From: Syntrophus buswellii
GTDB lineage: Bacteria; Desulfobacterota; Syntrophia; Syntrophales; Syntrophaceae
NCBI RefSeq assembly: GCF_046097065.1
Contig: NZ_CP175563.1
Coordinates: 2,108,001-2,172,000 of the forward strand
Direction of reading: 5' to 3'
Length of the DNA: 64,000 bases
The translations under genes were made by a program, and so were the position numbers. Shown one piece after another: positions 7,530 through 16,590 of the stretch. The number at the start of each line of letters is the position of its first letter. The first letter of the stretch is position 1. The notes under the pieces were generated by a model, which had not been told where the DNA came from, made no database searches, and was given only the letters and a program-made list of their open reading frames with translations.

Positions 7530-8741
7530 TTATTCCCCGAAGCTTGGAGGGTCCTCATCAAAACTACACTTGGGATTTGTGAAGACGTCAGCCACGGCAG
7601 CAATACCCGTTGGATCCAAAGCCATGAGAAGATCCTTCGTGTCGGGCGACTCTCTCGCCAGAGTTGCCTCGGCCAGAATCTCCGCTGCATTCCAACACAC
7701 CTCCTCGGCGATCTCCTTTGAGTACTTTTTGAGAAGTTTCTTGTTCAGCTTGGAGCGGATGCCAGGCATCATCTCATGAGCTATCGTCTTCGTTGTTTTC
7801 TTGATGGTTTCCTTTGCTATCGCTTTACTCGTCGTCTTTGCTGCAGTCTTCGCCGAAGCCTTTGCCGCATTCACCGCAGCGTTGGCTGAACCTCCCGTGG
7901 TTACAGCGGTCGCTATGTTCAGTGCAAGTTCCAGAGGTGCGAATATCTGCTTAATGGTCTTGTCAGCACATTGATTTGCATGAGTTGCACATCCAGCACC
8001 ACAATCGACAGGCTGGGTACTGGGACAGTCCTGCCAGCAGACAGGTCCCACACCATGATAATTCTCCTTGCACGGCTTATAACAAAGGCCGGCATCATAC
8101 ACTTGCCCTTTTTTGCATTTCATCGGCTTGCCTACTCCGCGTCCCTTAGACTTCTTCTGGCAGGATATGCCAATGTCCGTCATCCCCGGAGGGCATCTTG
8201 GACTGCAAACACAGCAGCCAATCGCCCGATAATCAGGCTTGCACTTGGGATAATAGATGGCCCCGTACTTTTCACATTGGCCCTGTCCGTGCTTCTTCTC
8301 GCAGCGTTTTTTGGCGTTGCTCAGATTAAAAGCCGGGTCCCCGAACTTCCAGGGAAATCCCACTCCCCTTCCGTAGGACTTCGGCTTAAAGCAGTAGGCC
8401 CCGTCATCACGGAACCCAGATGGACACCTCTGCCAGCACACAGGGCCGACTCCCTTCGCCCCTGGCATGCCAATGTCTTCACAAGTGGGATAGCAAAGTC
8501 CGGCGTCCTTCTCCTGACCCTCCGGACAAGCGCTGACCGGCACACCCACACCACGCCCGTAGGAGTGCCTCCAGCAGTATGGTTGATTTGCCTTGCCCAG
8601 CTCCTTAAGGGACCAGCGCAGGAGGGCGTCTTTTTCTTCCGGTGTAATGGTTTTTACTGTGGTCGAATTCATGCTGCAGCCGAAACACAGCAGGGCCAAA
8701 ACCGCAGAAATCATTATCATGATACTGGACGTTTTTTTCAT
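7530..8741 (-). CDS. Cys-rich repeat lipoprotein of unknown function
   Basis: A 403-residue protein with a signal sequence and a lipobox-like ALLCFGC (lipid Cys at about residue 22), so outer-membrane or periplasmic anchoring is likely. Residues 50-255 hold Cys-rich units with the recurring phrase GRGVG (YGRGVGVP, YGRGVGFP, KGRGVGKP), alternating with CPxGxxxxGxxCY and GVGPVCWQ segments. Residues 265-330 form an Ala/Thr/Lys-rich helical region. The C-terminus (ILAEATLARESPDTKDLL, then DPTGIAAVADVF) looks like a separate small module also met at the end of eukaryote-type Cys-rich proteins. No function is known. It is transcribed towards intI and separated from it by 161 bp. Confidence 0.7.
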   Translation of the reverse strand: MKKTSSIMIMISAVLALLCFGCSMNSTTVKTITPEEKDALLRWSLKELGKANQPYCWRHSYGRGVGVPVSACPEGQEKDAGLCYPTCEDIGMPGAKGVGPVCWQRCPSGFRDDGAYCFKPKSYGRGVGFPWKFGDPAFNLSNAKKRCEKKHGQGQCEKYGAIYYPKCKPDYRAIGCCVCSPRCPPGMTDIGISCQKKSKGRGVGKPMKCKKGQVYDAGLCYKPCKENYHGVGPVCWQDCPSTQPVDCGAGCATHANQCADKTIKQIFAPLELALNIATAVTTGGSANAAVNAAKASAKTAAKTTSKAIAKETIKKTTKTIAHEMMPGIRSKLNKKLLKKYSKEIAEEVCWNAAEILAEATLARESPDTKDLLMALDPTGIAAVADVFTNPKCSFDEDPPSFGE

Positions 8742-8855
8742 GCCTCAGTCTCCTGTTTTGTCGAGCTTTAATGAACGGTATGGGCTGAGCGTGGCCACAA
8801 AAAAGATGGAAAAATAAACCGACATAGACAAGAAAGGCGAGGGAGAGCGGGATGA

Positions 8856-9908
8856 CTATTCCTCTGTGTCGACAACGATTCCCAAGGAGCGTGCACGCTT
8901 GAACCATTGCTGCCTGGCCAGAGCCCGCATGTCGGCGACCGTGTCTGTTTCGTCCATTATCTCGATGCCCAGCAATGTTTCAATAAGATCCTCCATCGTC
9001 ACAATGCCGGCGACCCCTCCGTGCTCGTCAATTACAAGCATGGCCTGTTGCCGCTGTTTCAAAAAGTGTTCGAAAATTTGAATCAGAGGTACGGTTTCCG
9101 GAACCGCTGCCAAGTCACGGCGCAGCGACATCAGCAGTTTGGCCTGGTTGCCGCACGAAGCCTCCAGGTAGATGTCGCTTTTTAAAACGAATCCGACAAT
9201 ATGATCGGGATCGCCCTGATAGATCGGAATCCGGGAGAACTTGATATCTGGCACCTTGACGGCTTCCCCGACCGTCATGCTCGCCGGCAGAGTAAACATG
9301 ACCGTACGGGGCGTCAAGACATCATCAGCACTCAGTTTTCTCAGCATAAACAGATTCTTGATGATCCGTGCCTCCTCCTCCCTGAACTTTCCCTCCTGAA
9401 ATCCGATATCGGCAATAGCAAGAAACTCTTCGCGACTGAACCCGCTTTCGTTTTTGCCTTTAGATATCAGCCGGGTAAGTGCCAAGCACAGAATGACCAG
9501 CGGATATAACACAAGGATCATCAAATGGACGGTACGGGCCGTAAAAGGGGCCAATTCCCTCCAATAGAGCGTGCCGAACGTCTTGGGGATAATTTCCGTA
9601 AACACCAAAATCAAAAACGTTAATACGGCTGATGTGACAGCGACATACGCACTGCCGAAGACGATCAAGGATTGGGCGCCGACTCCTGCGGCGCCAATTG
9701 TGTGCGCCATGGTGTTCAGGCTCAGGATGGCTGCCAGGGGTCGATCGATATTCTCTTTCAAACCGCGCATCAAACGTCCGGTCGTGGGCGCTTTTTTTTC
9801 GTAAGCCCCCACAAATCCCGGAGTGACCGATAAAAGCGCCGATTCAAGGAGCGAGCACAGGAACGAAAATCCAAGTGCCGCAAATAGATAAATTAATAAT
9901 AACTTCAT
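8856..9908 (-). CDS. CNNM/CorC-type membrane protein (DUF21 plus CBS pair)
   Basis: ATG 9908 (MKLLLIYLFAALG) was preferred over a GTG nine bases upstream because the intervening GTGAGGGAA supplies its binding site. The 350-residue protein has an N-terminal DUF21/CNNM transmembrane domain with about four helices (residues 1-140, including TFLILVFTEIIPKTFGTLYW) and then a CBS pair at about 195-320 (DDVLTPRTVMFTLPASMTV; AMLVIDEHGGVAGIVTMEDL). The usual C-terminal CorC_HlyC domain is absent. Relatives take part in magnesium or cobalt transport or resistance; the older haemolysin label is misleading. The specific ion cannot be read from sequence. Confidence 0.85.
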   Translation of the reverse strand: MKLLLIYLFAALGFSFLCSLLESALLSVTPGFVGAYEKKAPTTGRLMRGLKENIDRPLAAILSLNTMAHTIGAAGVGAQSLIVFGSAYVAVTSAVLTFLILVFTEIIPKTFGTLYWRELAPFTARTVHLMILVLYPLVILCLALTRLISKGKNESGFSREEFLAIADIGFQEGKFREEEARIIKNLFMLRKLSADDVLTPRTVMFTLPASMTVGEAVKVPDIKFSRIPIYQGDPDHIVGFVLKSDIYLEASCGNQAKLLMSLRRDLAAVPETVPLIQIFEHFLKQRQQAMLVIDEHGGVAGIVTMEDLIETLLGIEIMDETDTVADMRALARQQWFKRARSLGIVVDTEE

Positions 9909-10277
9909 TTCCCTCACCGATAGTGTAAGTGGAGTTTTCTGAAATTCCTCCGGGAGCTACGCTTTAGGCCTCCAGAAAAATGAAGCCATTTCAAGCAGCC
10001 GCTTACGGATTGGGGCACGGAATGAATGACGTATCAGCACGAGCGACACCGGCACGGGGGCTGTATTGGGAGTCGGTTCCACAATTCGATGTAGTGCTGT
10101 CTGCTGATGAGTTGCCGGAACGATCAATATGAGCCTGGATTCTCACCATGCCGGTTTCGCCACTCATTTCCACCCTGATTTACTTCGTCACGCGACCCCT
10201 GTGCCAGTAGGATCCCGCTCTGAGTTACAAGATACGGTCGCCAATTAAAAAAACTCTGTTGTAGATGACCACTTCAT
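9909..10277. other. 369-bp intergenic stretch, nothing recognised
   Basis: Short frames on both strands have stop codons within about 45 codons and no family resemblance. No tRNA, clear terminator or repeat was found. It may hold decayed coding DNA. Confidence 0.4.
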
Positions 10278-10820
10278 TCATTGCTTTCCTAAAACCCCGC
10301 CGGAAACAATAAAAGCCATCACTTTAGAACTTTCTATATCCAGGGGGTTAACCCTGTCCGACGGAAATATCAGTACCTGACCGGCAAAATTATATGACTG
10401 AGGCAGGTAAACGGCAACGTGTTCTGATAGGGCAAACATACTCAGGTCTTCCCTTGTAATAAATCCCAATACTTTAGGCCCACCTGATATTATTTCTACA
10501 AGAACCGGCTTATCAAAACTTCTCTTCTCTCCTGCCAATGCATTTGTAAAGTCTTTAATGGCTGCGTACAACAATTTGACCACGGGCAATCTGATAAAAA
10601 CCTGGTCTATGAGGGCAAAGAATTTATTTCCAAAGTAATTTGAAGCCAAAAACCCGATCAGTGTAATGATTGCCACGGCAATAGCGGAACCCAGGCCGGG
10701 AATTGGAAGATCAAGTAGACCATCGAACGCCCTGATAACCCAGACAATTATCGTAACGGTCAAAGCTGCCGGCACAAATACCAATAGACCTTTTATGAAA
10801 TAACCTAATAAATTCTTCAC
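10278..10820 (-). CDS. DUF502 family membrane protein
   Basis: A 180-residue protein starting at GTG 10820 after GAGAGG. Two transmembrane segments are visible: residues 6-29 (GYFIKGLLVFVPAALTVTII) and about 45-64 (AIAVAIITLIGFLASNYFG). They are followed by the family signature FALIDQVFIRLPVVKLLYAAIKD (about residues 70-92) and a soluble C-terminal half containing VAVYLPQSYNFAGQVLIFPS. DUF502 proteins are conserved in many bacteria and some plant homologues interact with membrane proteins, but no biochemical activity is established. It lies downstream of the Tim44-like gene on the same strand and may be co-transcribed through the hairpin between them. Confidence 0.85.
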   Translation of the reverse strand: MKNLLGYFIKGLLVFVPAALTVTIIVWVIRAFDGLLDLPIPGLGSAIAVAIITLIGFLASNYFGNKFFALIDQVFIRLPVVKLLYAAIKDFTNALAGEKRSFDKPVLVEIISGGPKVLGFITREDLSMFALSEHVAVYLPQSYNFAGQVLIFPSDRVNPLDIESSKVMAFIVSGGVLGKQ

Positions 10821-10896
10821 TTACCTCTCCAGGGTCACATCCGATAACCTTTAGATCAAATGTGCTTTTTGGGTTATTAAACAAATCGACAATGAA

Positions 10897-10931
10897 GCTG
10901 ATCACCTCCAATATCCGGAGAGGTGATCAGC
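10897..10931 (-). terminator. perfect 12-bp inverted repeat between the Tim44-like and DUF502 genes
   Basis: Arms GCTGATCACCTC (10897-10908) and GAGGTGATCAGC (10920-10931) pair perfectly around an 11-base loop, 13 bp past the Tim44-like stop codon. There is no T run after it on either strand, so it may attenuate transcription or protect an mRNA end rather than terminate. Confidence 0.45.
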
Positions 10932-10943
10932 CGCTTTTGGCGA

Positions 10944-11930
10944 TTATTCGTGTTGGTTGATTGCTGATAACTGCCAGGGATAATTCCCCACAGGACGGGT
11001 GAAGGTCCAGTATTCGTCGAACCTGACCGGTTCTGTTTTGCTACCCGCCAGGAGCCGGCCTGATACCTCGTCAACCGTGTAGTCTAGGAGATTGGCACAG
11101 AAACGAACAGTTATAAAGTCCTTCCCGGCTTCCTGCCAGACCTCTGTGATGTCAACATTCCGGACAGCGATATTTTCGAGGCGGTTGACCTGTTTTTTGT
11201 TTTTCAAATCATCGGCATCACTTTGAAGAATTCCAAACATTTCAACGGTGAGAGAAGATCTGATTGTGGATAGGTCACGGTTTGCCCAAGCACCCTGGAC
11301 TTTGAAGAAGTTGTCCATGGCCTGATCCTTGAACAGCTGCTCGTCGAATGTGAGATCCATCTGCCTGATGTGGGTCAGGCCAGCGGTCACATCGCTTTCG
11401 AGGGGTTGCAGGTTGCCATATGAAGGTGCCGCGGTGGAGGATCCGTAAGCAATAGGTTGCTGGGGCTGTGACGCCTCCCGGAAATAGGACGTGCCGGCCG
11501 TTGCTCTTTCCTCGGCTTCCCTCCGTTTCTTCTTGATAAACCACCAGATCCCATAGAGCATTACGCCGATCAGGGCAATATCGAAAAGGCCGATTCCACT
11601 GCCACCGAGTCCACCACTGCTTGCATTGCCCATGCTACTGAAGAGCATGCTGCCCAGGATGCCTCCCATGATACCGCCAGCCAGTCCACCAGCCATGTTC
11701 CTCAAAAAACCTCCACTCTGAGATGGGCTCGTGGCAGTCGTCACCTGTCGTGACGATCTGGTAGTGCTTTTCGATTGTGAACTTGGCGACGAGTAGGAGT
11801 GTGAGCCCCGGCTACCGAAGGACTTGCTGCCGCCTGCACGGGCAAAAGCGTCAATCTCCAGGACGTAAAACAGCATTGCGACCAGGCTGACAATCATCAG
11901 CCCATATTTTATATACTTTTCCATTGCCAT
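10944..11930 (-). CDS. Tim44-like domain protein
   Basis: A 328-residue protein; ATG 11930 follows AAGGAG at ideal spacing. The N-terminus carries a hydrophobic signal/anchor (YGLMIVSLVAMLFYVLEI) ending near FARAGG. A Ser-rich stretch follows (residues 35-70), then a Gly-rich hydrophobic segment (GGLAGGIMGGILGSMLFSSM) and a transmembrane helix at about 112-128 before a basic KKKRREAEE. Residues 175-328 form the Tim44-like domain (FDEQLFKDQAMDNFFKVQGA; DFITVRFCANLLDYTVDE; PVRFDEYWTFTRPVG). Bacterial members sit in the cell envelope. Mitochondrial Tim44 works in protein import, but the role of bacterial ones is not settled. Confidence 0.88.
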   Translation of the reverse strand: MAMEKYIKYGLMIVSLVAMLFYVLEIDAFARAGGSKSFGSRGSHSYSSPSSQSKSTTRSSRQVTTATSPSQSGGFLRNMAGGLAGGIMGGILGSMLFSSMGNASSGGLGGSGIGLFDIALIGVMLYGIWWFIKKKRREAEERATAGTSYFREASQPQQPIAYGSSTAAPSYGNLQPLESDVTAGLTHIRQMDLTFDEQLFKDQAMDNFFKVQGAWANRDLSTIRSSLTVEMFGILQSDADDLKNKKQVNRLENIAVRNVDITEVWQEAGKDFITVRFCANLLDYTVDEVSGRLLAGSKTEPVRFDEYWTFTRPVGNYPWQLSAINQHE

Positions 11931-11980
11931 ACGTTTCTCCTTCTAAGATGTATCGTGATATGAGGGTCGTACCGTGTGCC

Positions 11981-12025
11981 CGATTGCTACCCCAAAAAAC
12001 TGGGGGGGGTAGCCTGTGGTAATCG
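11981..12025. terminator. strong hairpin upstream of the Tim44-like gene
   Basis: GCTACCCC (11986-11993) pairs with GGGGTAGC (12006-12013) around an A-rich loop, and CGATT/AATCG extends the stem with an internal mismatch. It lies between the small ORF 12052-12393 and the Tim44-like gene, both read leftwards, so it may end the first transcript. There is no T run, so this is tentative. Confidence 0.35.
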
Positions 12026-12051
12026 GACTGTAAATTTCTTTGATCTTTGAG

Positions 12052-12393
12052 TCAGGATCTAACCGGGGAACCTCTATTGGGGTAGATGTACGCTACCTGG
12101 GAAGAGATTAAGGTGGATCTGGTTTCATGGATTGCAGCAGTTGATAGAGGGCAAAAAGATGCCACGTCAAGAGAAGCAACAAATATCGAGGGCGCGGAAC
12201 CAATTTTGTTTTTTCCCGGGATCCCGGCAAGAGCTTTGATCTTGCAGATCGAACGGGAACGCAGCAAAAAGGACTTGTCATTGTAGGAGAAGGCGCCTGC
12301 GACAATGACAAGGAGAAAGCCTGCCAAGGATATTAAGCTGATCTTCTTAATCAGGGACTGACGTCTATAAACCTTCTTGCCGGTTAATCTCAT
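12052..12393 (-). CDS. small single-helix hypothetical protein
   Basis: A 113-residue frame with a basic start (MRLTGKKVYRRQSLIKK), one hydrophobic segment at about 18-36 (ISLISLAGFLLVIVAGAF) and then SYNDKSFLLRSRSICKIKAL. It ends with YIYPNRGSPVRS. The pattern of a signal anchor, YNDKSF, an IC-K segment and a late YPN-P motif recalls a family of small unknown proteins in deltaproteobacteria; this is from memory and unverified. No strong ribosome binding site is visible. Confidence 0.45.
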   Translation of the reverse strand: MRLTGKKVYRRQSLIKKISLISLAGFLLVIVAGAFSYNDKSFLLRSRSICKIKALAGIPGKNKIGSAPSIFVASLDVASFCPLSTAAIHETRSTLISSQVAYIYPNRGSPVRS

Positions 12394-12735
12394 ATGAGAT
12401 TACCAGATATCACCTGTTTCTAAGTCGCGTCAAGGGATACCATCGAGTTATTTTACTATCTGATGAATGAAATGATGCATGGCAGGAGGAAGCAAGAAAT
12501 CAGAGAAGTACGCTTCAGCCGGATGAACCAAATTTCGCGCTCTTGCCTGCAGGGCTTACACAAAGGGCTGAAAAGCGGCAAAATCCCCTTCTAAAATCTT
12601 AGAATACCGGACAAGCGCGTGAAACCCATGCTTCTGCGTGGGCTGTGCCGTGATGATTCCATTCATTGAAAATCCAGGCAATCGTGTTAAGATACCCTGA
12701 AACGGTCCACGGGCATCGGAAAGGGAGCAGTCATC
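12394..12735. other. 342-bp intergenic region upstream of the pirin gene
   Basis: No gene, tRNA or repeat is recognised. It should contain the divergent promoters for the small ORF on the left and the pirin operon on the right; I could not pick out a confident -35/-10 pair. Confidence 0.4.
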
Positions 12736-13650
12736 ATGACAATTTCCAGGAAAATTCGCAAGGTTTTCAAGAGCAGGCCCATTATTCAGGGGGCGGACGT
12801 TCATCTGATGCAGGTTTTCGGGCATCGGGAAATTCCCCTGTTCGATCCCTTTCTGCTCCTTGACGACTTCCGTTCAAACAATCCCGACGATTATCTGAGC
12901 GGTTTTCCATGGCATCCCCATCGCGGCATTGAGACAATCACCTATGTCTTGACGGGGGCTGTCGAACATGGGGACAGCATGGGGAATTCAGGCAGGATTT
13001 CCTCGGGGGACGTGCAATGGATGACCGCCGGCAGCGGAATCATCCACCAGGAAATGCCGAAGGGCGATCCCAACGGCGTCCTGGAAGGTTTCCAGCTCTG
13101 GGCGAATCTTCCGGCCGCCCACAAGATGATGGACCCGCATTACCAGGAGATCCGGTCGGACCAGATTCCCATCCTCCGGCTGGACAACGGCATACGCATC
13201 GCGGTGATCTGCGGAACCGTCGAAGGCGTGACCGGGCCTGTTTCCGATATTGTCATCGAACCCGAATACATCGATGTCACCCTGCCGGCACAGACCGCCT
13301 ATGTCCACCCCACAAAGACCGGACACACCGTTTTCGCCTATGTCATTGACGGAAAGGGATATTTCTGCGGCGAGAAGAAGCCTTTTTCTTACGAGTCGGA
13401 GGGGCGCAACGATTATGATCTGGAGGTGCCGCCCTATCTGGGAAACGGGACGCTGGCCCTCTTTGAAGACGGCGAGGAAATCGCGGTATCGGCAGAGGAT
13501 GAAGGGATCCGGTTTCTCCTGGTTTCCGGAAAGCCCATCGGAGAGCCCATTGCCTGGCGCGGCCCCATCGTGATGAATACCCAGGAAGAGCTCCGGAGTG
13601 CCTTCGACGAACTCCAGAAGGAGACCTTCATCAAAAAGGGCACAGGATGA
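12736..13650 (+). CDS. pirin family protein
   Basis: A 304-residue bicupin. ATG 12736 follows AAGGGAG. The N-terminal cupin carries the metal ligands of pirins: FPWHPHRGIETITYVLTG (two His) and GSGIIHQEMP (His and Glu), around residues 55-110. The C-terminal region holds the pirin-C fold (GHTVFAYVIDGKGYFCGEKK; RFLLVSGKPIGEPIAWRGPI). Known pirins bind iron; some have quercetinase activity and others are redox-sensitive cofactors, so the substrate is open. It is the first gene of a run of seven closely spaced + strand genes extending to 17838, with 64 bp to the next start. Confidence 0.93.
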   Translation: MTISRKIRKVFKSRPIIQGADVHLMQVFGHREIPLFDPFLLLDDFRSNNPDDYLSGFPWHPHRGIETITYVLTGAVEHGDSMGNSGRISSGDVQWMTAGSGIIHQEMPKGDPNGVLEGFQLWANLPAAHKMMDPHYQEIRSDQIPILRLDNGIRIAVICGTVEGVTGPVSDIVIEPEYIDVTLPAQTAYVHPTKTGHTVFAYVIDGKGYFCGEKKPFSYESEGRNDYDLEVPPYLGNGTLALFEDGEEIAVSAEDEGIRFLLVSGKPIGEPIAWRGPIVMNTQEELRSAFDELQKETFIKKGTG

Positions 13651-13714
13651 TCAGGAGCGGTTCGGCGGATCACCGGATCCGCTGCAGCCGATTTGTAAAA
13701 TTACGCGGGGGGTT

Positions 13715-14176
13715 ATGATCTCTAAAATCATTTCAGGCGGCCAGACGGGCGCGGACCGAGCCGCTCTCGATTACGCCATTCAATATTCCATTCCCTACAG
13801 CGGCTGGGTCCCCAAGGGCAGAAAATCGGAGGATGGAACCGTTCCCGAGGCCTACAGGCTCCAGGAGATGCCGACCAGCGACTATTCGCAAAGGACGGAA
13901 AAGAATGTCCTGGATTCCGACGGAACGCTGATCGTGTCCCATGGAATCCTGACGGGTGGCTCCGCCGTGACGGAATTCTATGCCGAGCAACATGGCAAGC
14001 CCTGTCTGCATATCGATCTGGACAAGGTGCCTCCCGCCGAGGCGGCCGTCTTCGTGCGCGCCTGGATCGACGAACATTCCATAGGCGTGTTGAATGTCGC
14101 CGGGCCGCGGGCGGGCAAGGATCCTGAAATCTATTCAGCGACGTTCAAACTTCTGGAGGCATTGTTCAAGAAATGA
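13715..14176 (+). CDS. SLOG-like putative molybdenum carrier protein
   Basis: The start ATG 13715 follows GGGGGG; upstream in-frame starts would overlap pirin. The 153-residue protein belongs to the putative molybdenum-carrier family of the Rossmann-like SLOG/LOG superfamily. It opens with IISGGQTGADRAALDYA (nucleotide-binding GGQTG loop), then YSGWVPKGRKSEDG, a TLIVSHGILTGGSAVTEFYA segment and a C-terminal NVAGPRAGKDPEIY. The name comes from a homologue crystallised with a molybdenum cofactor or cluster; binding here is inferred. It overlaps the next gene by four bases (ATGA), implying translational coupling. Confidence 0.85.
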   Translation: MISKIISGGQTGADRAALDYAIQYSIPYSGWVPKGRKSEDGTVPEAYRLQEMPTSDYSQRTEKNVLDSDGTLIVSHGILTGGSAVTEFYAEQHGKPCLHIDLDKVPPAEAAVFVRAWIDEHSIGVLNVAGPRAGKDPEIYSATFKLLEALFKK

Positions 14177-15129
14177 GCATCCGCATTCTAGCCACATCCT
14201 CCCTGGTGGGCCCATACATTGAACATCTGGGGCTCCGCTTTCCCGAGCTGTGCGTCACCCCCTTCCGGTCTCCGGAATGGACGGCCGGACTCGCCAGTGC
14301 GGAGGCCCTCGTCGTTCTGCTCTCAGAGCCCCTGACGGAAGAGGATCTGGAACGCTGCCCGAACCTGAAGGTCATCGGCACCTATTCCGTAGGCATCAAC
14401 CATCTCCCCGTCGCCTATTGCCGGCAGCGGGGCATTCGCATCGTCAATACACCCGGCGTGTTGACGGATGCCACAGCCGATCTGGCCCTGACGCTTCTGC
14501 TCTCCCTGACCCGGCGCGTCAGCGAAGGCGAGGCCCTGGTGCGCTCCGGCCAGTGGAAGGGGTGGGCGACCGACCTGCTCCTGGGAACCGGCCTCTCGGG
14601 AAAAACCTGCGGGATTCTGGGATCCGGCCCGATCGGCCGGGCCTTTGCCCGACGGGCCTGGGCCATCGGGATGACGGTCTTTTTCTGGGACCGGGAAGGA
14701 AACCAGCCCCCGGTGGATTTCGGCGTGGAGATCGCCGAACGCCTGCCCCTGGATGAGCTGCTGCCGCAGAGCGACGTGCTGTCCCTCCACTGCCCGCTGA
14801 CGGATACGACCAGGGGCCTGCTGGGCCGCGAACGGCTCGCCCTTCTGCCCCGGGGAGCCTTTCTCATCAATACGGCCCGGGGCGGAATCTTCGACGAACA
14901 GGCAGCCATGGACCTGCTTGACGAGGGACGGCTGGGAGGGATCGGTCTGGATGTTTTCGACAATGAGCCAACGCTGAATCCCGGGTGGCTTGCCGCGCCG
15001 AGAACGGTCCTTCTTCCCCACCTCGGATCCGCCACGGTCGAGACGCGGGAAGCGATGTCACGGCTGCTTTGCCTTGGAATCGAGGAATCCCTGCGAACGG
15101 TCGGCCGAGCGGCTTCCCGGGAGGCATGA
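14173..15129 (+). CDS. D-2-hydroxyacid dehydrogenase family protein
   Basis: A 318-residue NAD-dependent dehydrogenase that would interconvert a 2-keto acid and a D-2-hydroxy acid. The dinucleotide-binding loop is GILGSGPIGRAFARRAW with an acidic residue after the second strand (FFWDREG), favouring NAD. Catalytic residues are visible: Arg in INTARGGIFDE, Glu in DNEP and His in LLPHLGSAT. It is close to the phosphoglycerate/glyoxylate reductase branch, but no regulatory ACT domain is present. The exact substrate cannot be assigned. Its start overlaps the previous stop, so it belongs to the pirin-led operon. Confidence 0.9.
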   Translation: MSIRILATSSLVGPYIEHLGLRFPELCVTPFRSPEWTAGLASAEALVVLLSEPLTEEDLERCPNLKVIGTYSVGINHLPVAYCRQRGIRIVNTPGVLTDATADLALTLLLSLTRRVSEGEALVRSGQWKGWATDLLLGTGLSGKTCGILGSGPIGRAFARRAWAIGMTVFFWDREGNQPPVDFGVEIAERLPLDELLPQSDVLSLHCPLTDTTRGLLGRERLALLPRGAFLINTARGGIFDEQAAMDLLDEGRLGGIGLDVFDNEPTLNPGWLAAPRTVLLPHLGSATVETREAMSRLLCLGIEESLRTVGRAASREA

Positions 15130-15151
15130 GCATGAAATTACGGGGCTCGCC

Positions 15152-16018
15152 GTGAGAAAGGTCTTTCTGATAACGCCAAGCTGCCTGATCAAAAAGAGGC
15201 GCGATTTTACCGGCGGGATTCGACGGCTCGCCGAGCTGGGGTTTAACGTCATCAACCCGGAATTCCCTGCAACTCCGCTCTCGCCGCAGGAGAAAGCGGA
15301 CCAGATCCACCGGGCCTTTTCGGACCCGGATATCGCAATGATCCTGGCTGTGCGGGGCGGCTATGGAGCCATGAAGGCCCTGCCCTTGATCGACTTCGAC
15401 CTCATTGGCGACCATCCCAAATTCTTTGCCGGTTTCAGTGACTTAAGCGCATTGATCAACCCCATTTTTGAACGGACCGGAATGGTCACCCTTCATGCAC
15501 CGATGGTTAAGAACCTGGGCGCACCGTCACCCTTTACGTTGAAGTCCTTTATAAACGCCGTCAACGGCTACCCGGAGAGAAACCTTTTCAAAGGCGCACC
15601 GGTAACGGTCTATCAACCCGGTACGGCCAGGGGTGTTCTCAAGGGCGGCAATCTCATGACCCTTACCGCGCTGATAAAGACGGACTGGGAGCTCGATACG
15701 GAGCAGACGATTCTTTTCCTGGAAGATGTGGATGAAAAGAGCCATTCGGTCGATCGCTGCCTGACCCAGTGGATCCTTGCCGGCAAGTTTCGGGATGTCA
15801 GGGCGATCATCCTCGGCGATTTCCGCGGGATCAGAAGCAGTCAGGTGTACGGGATGATCGCCTCGCAGATGGAAATAAAATTCCCCGTGGTTTCCTGCCC
15901 CTATATCGGCCATGGGAACAACAAGATTTCTCTGCCCGTCGGCGCCCTGGTCGAGCTGAATACGGATCGGAAGAGCCTCCGGATTCAGGAGATGTCCCTG
16001 CCGGGAGTTCGATCATGA
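15152..16018 (+). CDS. S66 family LD-carboxypeptidase-like protein
   Basis: GTG 15152 was chosen as start (MRKVFLITPSCLIKKRRDF), because family members begin just before the first beta strand; the binding site is weak. The 288-residue product has the S66 serine peptidase triad: Ser in FAGFSDLSALI, Glu in ILFLEDVDEKSHSVDR and His in YIGHGNNKISLPVG. RGGYGAMKALPLIDF is also typical. Relatives trim tetrapeptides from recycled murein (LdcA) or inactivate microcin C7-like peptide-nucleotides (MccF); the sequence does not separate these. It overlaps spmA by four bases. Confidence 0.87.
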   Translation: MRKVFLITPSCLIKKRRDFTGGIRRLAELGFNVINPEFPATPLSPQEKADQIHRAFSDPDIAMILAVRGGYGAMKALPLIDFDLIGDHPKFFAGFSDLSALINPIFERTGMVTLHAPMVKNLGAPSPFTLKSFINAVNGYPERNLFKGAPVTVYQPGTARGVLKGGNLMTLTALIKTDWELDTEQTILFLEDVDEKSHSVDRCLTQWILAGKFRDVRAIILGDFRGIRSSQVYGMIASQMEIKFPVVSCPYIGHGNNKISLPVGALVELNTDRKSLRIQEMSLPGVRS

Positions 16019-16590
16019 ACGTCATCTGGCTGATCCTGCTTTCCGTCGGTATCGTCTTCGCCGTTTTTACCGGAAACCTGGAGCCCTTCACGCAGGCCGT
16101 TTTCGACGGCGCCAAATCGGCGGTGGAGATCTCCCTGTTCCTGCTGGGCATCGTCTCGGTCTGGCTGGGGATCACACGGATTCTCGAAGACTCCGGGCTG
16201 ATCTACCGGATCGCCCATGTATTCCGACCGGTTCTCTCCCGGCTGTTCAGAAACATCCCCGACGATCACCCTTCTCTTACGGCCATTACGCTCAACATCC
16301 TGGCAAACCTTTTCGGCCTCGGCAATGCCGCCACTCCCCTGGGAATCAAAGCCATGCAGGAACTGGACACCCTCAACAAAGACAAGGGAACCATCACCTT
16401 CGAGATGATGATCTTCATCGTCCTCAATACGGCCAGCATCCAGTTGATCCCCTTTTCGGTCATCGGGATTCTCGCAGCCTATGGCGCCCATAATCCGGCG
16501 GAGATCGTTCTGCCGGTCCTGATTGCCACCGCCATTTCGGCCGTTGCAGCGCTCTTCATTCTCTTCACGTTCAGGAAGATCCTCAAATGA
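16015..16590 (+). CDS. SpmA-like nucleoside-recognition membrane protein
   Basis: A 191-residue integral membrane protein similar to spore maturation protein A. It has at least four hydrophobic segments, including residues 1-20 and the family segment ITLNILANLFGLGNAATPLG (about residues 92-111), and a late VLNTASIQLIPFSVIGILAA. SpmA/SpmB pairs are found in many bacteria that do not sporulate; in Bacillus they affect spore core dehydration. Here a transport or envelope role is inferred. It overlaps both neighbours by four bases. Confidence 0.85.
   Translation: MNVIWLILLSVGIVFAVFTGNLEPFTQAVFDGAKSAVEISLFLLGIVSVWLGITRILEDSGLIYRIAHVFRPVLSRLFRNIPDDHPSLTAITLNILANLFGLGNAATPLGIKAMQELDTLNKDKGTITFEMMIFIVLNTASIQLIPFSVIGILAAYGAHNPAEIVLPVLIATAISAVAALFILFTFRKILK

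Noticed and set aside
10081..10240. Possible decayed coding DNA in the gap after the CNNM gene
   Set aside because: Readings on both strands are short, stop-interrupted and match no family I can name.
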